This document shows positions 22,960 through 34,200 of a stretch of DNA of 64,000 nt, piece by piece (positions within the stretch are counted from its first letter, which is position 1; each line of letters opens with the position of its first letter). The DNA is from Harmothoe impar (Eukaryota; Annelida; Polychaeta; Phyllodocida; Polynoidae), in assembly GCA_947462335.1 (NCBI GenBank), contig OX381704.1:23762442-23826441 (forward strand), given 5' to 3'. The notes under the pieces are model-generated. The model saw nothing but the letters and a program-made list of their open reading frames with translations. It had not been told where the DNA came from and searched no databases. The position numbers were made by a program, and so were the translations under genes.

Positions 22960-23510
22960 CCCCAATGTCCAGGGCTCTCTCCGATCTCGGTACACTCCAT
23001 ATAGACCAGACTCCTCAGAGGGAGGCTGGCCCGGAGTTATCTACCAATGCGTCTACTCCTCTATTCCCCCAAAGGGTGGAACGGAGAGAGACGCAGGGTC
23101 ACCGAGGTAGGAGCAGCAACAGGACTAGGCCGAAAAGTACAACAGAGTTCTAGGAATCTCTGTTGAGGAACAATCAAGCTGGCCGAAGTGCACAGCAAGA
23201 CTGAGTCCTCGAGTAGAAGAACCGATGGGTTTATATACTGAGACTTATGTAACTCCACTCCATTACTCGTAAACACTTGAGTTCCCGAGGAACTCCGGGT
23301 AACCTGAAACCGGTTTCTCCGGACCGACACAGTACCCGGGTTATGTCGGGTGACACGTCCCGGTCTCGGCTCGGTGCGTATTACCAGGTCGCACTCCACC
23401 AATCCTCAGGTGCCGGATTATGTAATCACATACCAGATACCAGACAGGAGTGCGGCCCGGATATGCCACAGCAAACAAAACCAAAATAACTCAATCCGGT
23501 TCTATAGAAA
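22960..23510. other. GC-richer island without a recognised gene
   Basis: This block is more GC- and CpG-rich than its surroundings. It has no ORF that looks real. It may be part of a mobile element (TATATAC at 23230 and many CCGG and CGG words), but I cannot place it in a family. Confidence 0.35.
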
Positions 23511-23616
23511 TAGTACAGCGTCCCACTACACTAGCATTGGCAAGTGTACACTCATCTTTTATTCATATTGTATTCACGTACCATGCACTATGTATAGAAA
23601 ATTATGATACTGATGC

Positions 23617-23692
<76 letters not shown>

Positions 23693-23712
23693 TATATATA
23701 TATATATATATC

Positions 23713-23740
<28 letters not shown>
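23617..23740. repeat. (TA)n microsatellite
   Basis: About 120 bases of alternating TA with a few C or G interruptions. Apparent ORFs made of alternating I and Y are artefacts of this repeat. Confidence 0.95.
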
Positions 23741-23743
<3 letters not shown>

Positions 23744-23754
23744 ACCTTTGTGGT

Positions 23755-23965
23755 CAATCACCTGTGATGACCACTCAGTGGCTCCCCCTGGAACCAAAGA
23801 GACGAAGGTGGGATGGTCAGTAGTGACCAACCTGACAATAATAACTAATCTAGGTTGGTCGTATAGGGAGCCAAAAAATGACTAACTAGGTTAGGCACTA
23901 GTGACTGAGAGGTTGGGCGTATAGGGAGCCTAGGAATATCAGTGCACGCCTGGGATAGCTCTCCT
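23755..23965. repeat. Dispersed repeat R, copy 1
   Basis: Words shared with the copies at 39300-40060 and 42200-42525: TGATGACCACT, AGTGGCTCCCCCTGGAA, ACCAACCTGACAATAATAAC, GGTTGGTCGTATAGGGA, ACTAGGTTAGG and AGGAATATCAGTG. Confidence 0.75.
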
Positions 23966-24104
23966 AGGTGTGCGGACAAACATCAACAATGCAATCTTAA
24001 CACAGAATTAAGATCATCTTAATTATCTTAAAATTAGGGCTTTTATTCCTCAATAGAGTGCCCCACCCGTTACCTAGCTAAGCACTAGAGGGCGCTACCC
24101 TTCT

Positions 24105-24185
24105 TAATGCTATCTTAAACTATCTTAATGCTATCTTAAACTATCTGAATGCTATCTTAAACTATCTTAGACTATCTTAAAAGTA
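24105..24185. repeat. Tandem repeat of TATCTTAAAC units
   Basis: A unit of about 20 bp, AATGCTATCTTAAACTATCT, is repeated about three and a half times with few changes. Confidence 0.85.
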
Positions 24186-25272
24186 TCACTAGGCAAATGA
24201 AGATGGCGCCACTAGTAGCAGTAAGGCCATTGTGGGATAGGTTGGTTATCAATATGTATTAGCTCTGCCCCCCAAACCCCTTTTTTTCCTTTTCTTTTAG
24301 ATGAATGTTTGTCTCATCTTGGTGTAGGGTATAAACTATACTAAGGCAAAGATGTAAGATTAAGATTGCGCTGTTAACGTTTGTCCGCGCACCTGTACAA
24401 TTTAACTCTACCTTCATTGCAGAGTTAAGTGCAGTTGACTCTGCCCACAGCAGAGTCATTGGTAGTTTGACCAATAAGAAGTATGTTGACTCTGATAAAA
24501 GTTGCATATGAAACCACCTGATGCTGCAGGGTTCTGCTGCAGCCAACACTTGTTTGGTACCAGTGGCAACCATAAGCCAGAGCCGCTATCAATACTTCAG
24601 ACATTTGCTACATACCATATATAGTTTTGATTCTTTATAGAAAGGTCCACTACGTCTAAAAAGTGTGGTTAATGGATGTCAATAGAAAAGCTTTTCCAGT
24701 TAACTCACCTAAATTAAATGTTGCGATAAATTATATAATACACTCCAAGAACATCAACAGTATAGAGATTAGTCACCCATACCTGTACATGTGGGTAAGG
24801 GAAATAACCATAAGGCTGGGCACTTACTGGCTGAGATATGATGTATGGCACTATGTGATATATACAACACATAGATATATGATATTGGCATCTAATTTGA
24901 TGTATGGGGACAATGATCCGCAGAATGTAGTGTGAGATATGATTTAGCCCTCTCACACAAGGAGAAGTGGTCGATAATATAGACATAATACTATGACAGT
25001 CGCGTGGGAGACAAACTGTGGCTGGCAGAATCGTGGTGACTCCTTTACTTTTCTCTGTGTAATATCAAAAGCTCTCAGGCTGATGACTGGCTATAGCTAA
25101 TATGCTTTTATTGAAAGACAAATATAACCAATCTCGGTTGGAACCCTATTCAGTTTAGAATCAATTCATATTTTCATTCAAAATGATTCACCTCAGATGT
25201 GCATTTTCATCTACAGGAGATTTCTTCCACATCATACTTGGACGTTGTAGGTCTGTGACATAAGGCAGAGTG

Positions 25273-28200
25273 ATGATGGACCAACTCCGAGAATGCTTTT
25301 TGTCTCAGACATCTGTGTATTTCTGGCTTTGGGAACACAGAAAACCCCTGGTGTCAACAGTGTTAGCAGGACTCTTCATTAACAAACTTCTGACCTGGCG
25401 GAGAAGGGCTGTGCTGTGCCACAAGCGCGAAGAGAAGCGGAAAGCATGTCAAAAGGCCATAGCCTTACTCTCCGAGCGTATTCAACAAAGTGGTGTAAGT
25501 AGATCATAATGTCTGTTATAGCGTAAGTTTATACCAGAGTTGGTTAGGGGAAAACAGAAACACCCTGTGTATATTGCATAGAAATAGTCAAGTATATGGA
25601 TACATGTGAGTAACCGTATAAATATTTAATCCTTAGAAAATGGTAATTAACTCGGCTGATGCCTCGGAAATCAAGTTGTCCTTGGCTTATAACATCTTTA
25701 CAGCTACTCATGTGTACCATATCTACCACGTAGTACAGCCATATTCACTGTAGGATTATATTGACCTCAGCCAAGTCTGCGTACATTCGTCTTCGACTCG
25801 TGATTAGTCTTGACTGTGGCCAATACAAAATACAATGCATACAGAGATGTGGCAGTACTATTACTATATCTATCACAGAACACCACTTATGACCTTCAAT
25901 AACATATCATAGGTTTACTATACGAGATAGAGATACCCCACAGATGATTCCCTTTCTGAAAGTGTCTGCCTCTGAAAATAACTTTTTTGGCTAGGCTAAC
26001 CCCAGCTAACAAAAAAACGTTATTTTACGTCAAAATAACGTTTTAAATTTTACATAACGTTATGTCATACTAAAGAGCCTTAGAAAAACGTTGACATATA
26101 ACGTTATATAACGTTTTTTAAATATAAAATGGTGTATAATGTTATTTGTTTACTGGGACATCCCATTTTATCAGCGCAATCTATAGCTCTAATGTATAGT
26201 GGTGCAGCATACACTTACATGATTGTTAATTTTAAAATAATTGATAAACTAATATTGTAAATAACAGATTACCGATGAGCAAATGAGTGAAATATGCCAA
26301 CTTAGTCTGGAACAACTCACTGACAAACTTCAGAAAGGAGAGCTGAAAGCAATTGACGTTCTCCGTGCTTACCAGAAGAAGGTGAGCCTATCCAGTGTTC
26401 TAATCCCGGTTCTAATACTGACTTAATTGCATTGCTCAGCTACCAAAAGAAAAACAGTTTGCAAACGTTTTTCGAACGTTTGCAAACGTTTTTCAAATGT
26501 TTGGATGCAAACATTATCTATAGATAAGCTTGTATGAAAAAGGCTTTCCTCCAAAACGTTTGCAAACGTTTGGAAAAAGTTTTCCTATCTGGGTATAGAC
26601 ATATAGCTATTCTCCGCAGCCTGATGTTTATCTAAGTCACACTACCAAGTCTTACATATATATACGTACCAGGGTATTTATTTATTTATTTATTTATTTA
26701 TTCTGGAAACTATATAGAGTAGTCTATTAGCCCTTTAAAAAGGACGGTATTCTGCCAAGAGACTTTATTGTAAACTTTTCTATCACATCTTCTTTGGAAG
26801 GTGGTGCTGACACCTCGAGAGTATCTATGAACCCCAAAGCCTAGGCGTGCAGCCCCAGAGGGTCGGCATGATGCATAACTCCATGGCATAAATGCAGCAC
26901 TATAGCTATAGCTAATCACCATGGTTTTATTCATGCATCATAATGGCAAATACCACAGCATATCAAAACACTATGTTGCTCTTAATCTGTAAACCATAGC
27001 GCTGTAACTATGTTCCCACACTTATTACCAATAGGCACTGATCGTCAATAAGAAAACCAATGCAATCCTTGAAGTAGTACACGAGGCAGAGGTATGACAC
27101 AACAATTTAAATCTCTAATCTCCAAAACTTTAGTAATCACCTCAATGGAGAAAGGTCGTAACTGGAAATCTCTTTTTTTGAGATATTTCCATTTTAAGAA
27201 AAATAGTTATGTTTATAATGCTGTAAATACATGAAACATCAACGGGGTGGAATTTCGACTTTATGTACAGTATGGTTTTATACCCCTAGATCATATCTAG
27301 CCAGATGTCATGTCACAATAATCATGATAAATGGTATCCATGGTTACATGATCAAGACAAAGCAGTTATGACCTTTCTCCACTGAGTTTAAAACATTTTC
27401 AGTTATGACCTTTCTCCACTGAGTCACTGTCATATATCTCAAATCTTATGTCTCGTATCCCTAAGGTTTAATGGAAAAAATAATGATAAACTCGCTGGAC
27501 TTCTAAAGGCTCACGGCTTATACTTAATTGGTCAACTACAGTAGTCAGGGGAACGAAATCACGTCAGTAATGTGGTGTTATAATTAGCAAATGGCGTTAT
27601 GTAGGTGAAATATGCAGTAATATTATACGTTCCCCCTGGAATCTATATAAACTAGGCAACGGCCTTGGAGTGTGATCAGATGGAGGACAGAAGTAACCGA
27701 CCACTTCACGGTGTTCCTATTAGTATAAAGGATAACTTCACTATGGTGGTGAGTAAACCTTATCTCTAACACATATATGTATGTGAGTCATGTAGCCGTT
27801 AAATTTTATTAACCAGGATGTATATTTAACTTTTATTACCAGGATGTATTTTTCAGACTTACTCATAGACAAACAGGTTATGTAGGCAACTTTCTCTCAT
27901 GGCAATGGTATACAGAAAAGTCTCGTTAGGCCACTCAAAAAAAAAAGTGGTTTCTCATCACCAAGGTCTGAGAAATCTGACGAGGGAGGCTTTTTTTTTT
28001 TTTTTTTTTTTACTCGCGGGCCAAAATGAGTAGGAGAATTTACGTTTTTTGTGACCCAAAATTCAGATTTTATTGGTAAAGAATTAATTGATCTTTAAAA
28101 GTGGAGAAAATGTAAGTTTTGTCTATACCACTGCATTGCTGGCATTAAAAGCTTTAATTTGATACCAAATATGACCAATTTTGTTCATTTCTATCAGGTT

Positions 28201-31200
28201 TTCCATCAACATTTGGCAAAAAAAAGAAAAAAAGTTTTCCTCAAAACCGAATTTTTATGATGCGCGCGGTGATGAGAAACCATTTAATTTTGTGAGTGGC
28301 CTTATAAGGAGGCCATTGATACCAGTAAAATTTGCTCCTTGTACTTTAAAGCAAATTTGATCATTATCAATACTACATATAAAGAATAGACAGATGGGGC
28401 CATCTAGCATGAGGTTTATACACATGCAAACTCGAAAACGCATGTTGGTTTCAATTGACCAAAAATTGCCAAAGAATGGTAAATGACCTAATGTGTAATT
28501 GTAATCTCTCTGACATACCTGTGTATGACCAATGGAGTGTAAATTGCATAATACATATGGAGTCTACTCATTCGCTCACACCGATGGCAAATGCCCTTTG
28601 AATGTATCGTTTTCTTTGTAAAGTAAAATCACTCTGTGAAATAAAGAAACGTATAAACTCAAAGGTTCATTGTATCAGTCCTCCGTTTTATCTTATTACG
28701 TAACAATTCAATACATTATATCAATATCATTATAATAAATTATAATAAATTAGTAGATAGCATATATCCATCGTCATCAATGTTTTGGATTCACGAGGTA
28801 TTACACTTGAGATTTATATGACAGCTTACTGTGTTTCTAATCCATCCCAAGGGATATGATAGTCTTCTCGGAGTAACCCGTAACATCAATAAGCCATGCA
28901 CAAAGGACTCTGTTATAGTCAAGGTAAACAGTGTGACATCTTTGACATTGATATAATAGACGTCTTACCATGCAGCATAACTAATTGAATAATCCACTGA
29001 TTTGGCATATGTTTTAATACATAGTTACTTATTTATTTGCTATGGATCAAAATTCAAATGTTAATAACGTGAATTAGATTTGATATAATTCATTGTTAAG
29101 GAAGTATATTAAGTTTAAGCTTACTGACCTCAATGGCGTTCTTCACAGGTACTAAAAAAGCAGGGAGCTATACCCTTTGTGAGGACCAATGTTCCTCAGA
29201 CCTGTATCAGGCATGTACTATCTTTTGTCCTTTCTTATCGTAAATACATGTACCACCTCACCAGCAGATGGACAATCTGACAGGTGCAATGTAAACGTTT
29301 TAAATTGAGTATTATTGCGATAACCCCACATCAAGAAAATTATAGATTCCTGAATTCAGCACGACTAGACCATGATTTGGGTGGATGAGTAGAACGCTGT
29401 ACTCATTGTAGTCCAATGTTGTTTATTGACTGATAAACAGAGATAAGATATAGACCTTGCCATTTAATCATGATTTTATCTTTCCATTGGGACTTCAAGT
29501 ACCCATTAAATTGATAATCATACTATAGTGGGCGAGGTTAAGTTGGGAATAACATTGTATCAAGGCAAACAATAGGGCTGCTTAAACTTGGCATCCTATC
29601 TTAGTTATTTGTTTTATAAACACATACATCGTGCTAAATTATGACCTCTAAGAACCCATCCTAGTTTATAGAGAACTCTGAAATGAATGTACACTGTTTA
29701 TTGAACATACTTCGGCTCTTAATATTTGTAATTTATTGATGCATGACGTAAAATGAACGGCAACTTCCAATCAGCATACATTCCTTAAAGGATTAAAGTT
29801 GATATAACAACATGGATTTTTCAGCTATGACACATCGAGTCCAATGTTCGGCCAAACCTACAACCCTCACGGTGAGGGTCGGTGTGCGGGTGGCTCCTCG
29901 GGTGGTGAGGGGGCACTTATTGGTGGAGGAGGCAGCCCACTGGGGCTGGGGGGAGACATCGGGGGCAGTATCCGCATCCCAGCATCCATGTGTGGCATCT
30001 GCGGCTTTAAACCCACAGCCGGCCGTTGGAGCAACCGCGATGTAAACAAATTACTCAAGGGACAAACCGTCAGTAAGTACAGCAGATTGTTAGATCTATT
30101 TCATGCTATTACATGTCCTTTCATGCTAAAACTAAAACTGCTAATCTAAAACTAGACAATCCATAACAATTTTGCACAAGATGAATGGCTGGAGGAAAAA
30201 GAAAATATAATATTCCAAAAAGACATTATGCTTTTTAATACTTACTTAGTAAAGCAGCAGCGATCAAAACTATAGAAACGTTTATCCGTTGCTTGAAGAA
30301 ATTTGGCAGGACCTTACTTTTTTGGGTCGTTTATAATGCAACTGAATGAACTGAACGAGTCATCTCAAAGATTCGCATGTTTCCAGACATCAATTTCTGA
30401 GTAGCTTCCCAGTAACTTCTATATTTTAAAGCCAATCCTCAAATTGTCCATAAAATCAATCCCTAAAGTCTCAGTGAAAAAAATGAATACCTTACTACTA
30501 GTATATAGATTCTCAGACTACTGAAACACAAATTATAACCTTTTGCCCTAAACAAATAAGATTTTGCTGGTAAAATTCCATTACTAAGTATGATTTATTT
30601 TGTGGACAAATTTACATATTTTACATATTGTCTCTGAAGCTTATACTGTTTTTTGAATAATGGTTTTCCTTTACTTCAGTCCCTTCAGTCTATGGTCCGA
30701 TGGCCCGTGATGTGGACAGCCTGGTTATCATGTCGCGTGCTGTCCAGTGTCAGTACATGTTTGAGTTGGACCGCACAGTGGCACCCATGCCGTTTGATGA
30801 AGAGGTATACACAACCACCTGGGTGCTGTTTCTCCACATAATACGGTTGACAAAAATATTCTGTAGTTTGTGGGGAAAAAACGCGTTCTTGTGGTACAAG
30901 TGGTATTTAGTCATGAAAAAATTGTCTTTTTAGGACAGGCGGTTTTTTAATCTAGATTTATTAACTTCCTTTATCTCCCTGTATCGTAACATGAATGATC
31001 ATCAAGGGATTCAATTAATATGTAATGTTATAATACACATTCTGAGTTATCAAACAGCAGCATCAGGTATGGAGTAGCATAAGTTTGGAATTACAGTCAG
31101 GTTAACTCATGGCATATCTTTGTAGGTTTTTAAACAGACTAACAGACTTCGCATTGGCTTCTACTGCTCTGATGACTTTATGACTGCAGTCACCTCCATG

Positions 31201-34200
31201 CACAGGGCTGTCAACATGGCGGCTGATGCCCTCCGAGAGCAAGGACATGAGGTAATTATATTCAGATTCATAAGCACTGACATCAGGGGCGGATCCAGGA
31301 TTTTGAAAAGGGGGGGTCCACCCCAGAAGTATGAAGTTTAATACACCTAAATTATCAGCGCGACGCGTGTGGAAAGCGTCATGCATCGATCATTTTAGGG
31401 GGTTTGGGGGCATGCCCCTAAGGGTGATTTTTTTTTAGAAAATATAGATGTCAATTGGTGCAATTTATAGCATTCTGGCCTACCTCAAGACTGAAAAAAA
31501 AGAAAATATAGATGCCAATTGGTGCAATTTAAAGTATTCTGGTCTAACCCAAGGTTGAGGAAATGTTAAAATATATTTTTCAATTGATGCACTTTATAGC
31601 ATTGTGGTGAACCCCAAGGCTGAGAAAATTTTGAAAATATAGATGTCAATAGATGCAATTTATAGCATTCTGGTGTTGCCCAAGGCAGTGGGGCCAATGT
31701 TCAGCTTTCTGTGCACCTGAGATACCGTTCCAGTAGTGTACCTCAGATAGACTAAGAATTGACCAATCAGGTGCCAGCACCTGCTGCAGTAGATGCATCT
31801 GCTGTTTTCCAAGATGGCTGGCCTGGAAGTGTATCTGGGATACACTAGGGAAGGAAGTGTTAACATAACTTAAATACTGATTGTAATTACTGGGTAGACA
31901 ACACATACATGATCACCTTATAAATATGGTTAAGGCAACACTCCTATACTGATAACCCTTCAAGCATGGCATGATACCATTAAGCAATATGATTTGTCAT
32001 TATGATGCATGCATTAATGCATGATGCCGAGAATGGTCATACTGAATAAAGGTACCGTGCAGACTTTCCGTATAATAAATACATGTAGCAACACAGGAAT
32101 CAAGTAGTACATTTGGTATATCACCCCCAATATAGCATATGACCCTGGAAAAGCTTTAATTACCATTTTGCTTAAAAAACTGACATGGTCACTGACACTA
32201 TTTGAATATTGCTAGGTTATTCCATGGAGATTCCCCAACTTGGGTGCTCGTGGGGCACGTCTGTGGTCGTACATCCTGATGGGTGACAGGGCGAAAAAGA
32301 TGCTCTCTGTGATGTAAGTGACATACTTTCTTACACTGTTTAAGAAAGAAATAGTAAATTGGACATGGGTTCTTGCCTTTATAAAGGGATCTTTCTTAGT
32401 CTAAAATCAGCTATTTTATCAAATAATGTACATGAAGGGAGAATAATCAATCAGTTTGTGTGATTCTATGATTTTTATCCTATAGTATAAAGTTAGTTTT
32501 ATAGACTAGTTGAGGTTGAAGAAATTCATCTTATTTTTCAGGAAAGATGATCCTTCAGATCATTCGTTTGGGATCATAAGGCGCTTCTTGGAGATGAATA
32601 AAACAATGTTCAAAGCCATCCTCCTTGTAACTAAATATCTTGTGAGTTAATAATTTTACTCTTTTTAAGACATGCCCTAAATGGATATGAGTCCATTCCA
32701 CCAAATGTTAATGTCTGGGAATTATACCCTTTGTTATAGAATCATTGACCCGCAAGGGGCCAAGTTGGAGAAATAGGGAAGTGGTCTGTTACAGGCACAA
32801 GTGGACAGACTCACCTTGGAGCGTCAACAAAATAATCTGTCCAGTATTAAACTTTCTTAAACTGTCCAATCTTAAAATATTTATTTAAGATAATAACATT
32901 GATTTAAGAATGTACTGTTTTGTATTGCCACCTAGTGTCACATACCCACACTATGCTAGCTGGGTTCTGCCTTTGTAGTATATACCCTACACCCAGATGA
33001 GACAACATAAACATCTAAAAGGGGAAAAAATGGGGTAGGGGGGCAGAGCCCTCCATTACATACTAGTTGACTAGCCTATCCTATAATGGACTGTGTAGTC
33101 TAACCAGTGGTCATCACTGGTGCCATCTAGAGAAGAGAGGGGTAGAACCGGTTATCTTAAATAAATGTTTTCTTTAAGATAGTCCATTGACTTTAAGATA
33201 GTAACGTTTTTAAGATTGGTCTTTTAAGATTGGACAGATTATTTTGTTGACACTCCTATGTGAGTCTGTCCCGTCGAGCCTGTTACAATGACAATACGCA
33301 AGTGGCCAGTGCAATACACACTGGCCCAAGTGAAAATTGTGTTGCTGTGAATTCCCTATGCAATATCTTTTGGTTAATTGTGGACTATAATGCCTTATTG
33401 CCACATCATAAATCCTCATATACCATTGGCGCTTTGTTATTAAGTAATACTTAGTGGCAACTACTAAATACACGTATGATTGATAATTAATATAAAAAAC
33501 TTTATTGTTTCATCTAAGTCTTCATATTCATTCATATGTGTTATTTTCTTACGCCACAATGCATATGGATTGTTATGTTTCTTTTTCCCATTATTCCAAT
33601 AGACAGTAGATAATGCATTGTTTGACTAAAGACAGTATATAAGCTTGTCTCCTATACATTATAAATGTATATTTAGAAGCAAGGTTGACAAATGTCCTGG
33701 AGCATTACATAGTCCCCGACATTTACTGGACCATTATATAAGCTCATGGAACACCTTTCATGTCTATATCATCATATTTTCTATTGCACTTCCTATCCAA
33801 TGCTTTAGACAGTTAGTGCATTAATGGAGCTAACAGATACTAAATATTCTTCACTCCCTTTTGATTAGATTTGTATATGTCCTTCTATAGATAAGCAGCT
33901 GAATATATTCCTTCTTTTTAGCAACCACGAATCGCAGTTACGCTCCCCGGTCTCCTAGGTCTAAAGTAAGTCCAATGAATTTTGATTTTGAAATGTTGTG
34001 GCTATTACTAACTGTTTTACATAAGGGTTTCCATATGTCTATTAGGAAAACAATGCAAATGATACCAAGTAAATTATCGTTGATAAATGAAGGCTTAGTA
34101 AAATAAAGAGTCAAACAGCTAATGACTTATATGAAGGGTCAACTTGAGTTGACTCTCTACTATTAGCGTCAATTTGAGTTGACTCTCTACTATCAGTGTC

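Larger units (their letters stand above)
18990..25272. other. Intergenic region between the two FAAH-like genes
   Basis: 6.3 kb with no recognised gene. It is filled with short inverted-repeat elements and simple repeats, listed separately. The remaining stretches (21000-21350, 21840-22950, 24200-25200) are AT-rich and show nothing I can name. Promoter elements for copy 2 should lie near 25000-25270. Confidence 0.6.

Noticed and set aside
23450..23885. ORFs with IYIYIY runs
   Set aside because: Products of the TA microsatellite.
29812..30045. 77-residue ORF over FAAH-like 2 exon 7
   Set aside because: Off-frame shadow of the amidase signature exon.
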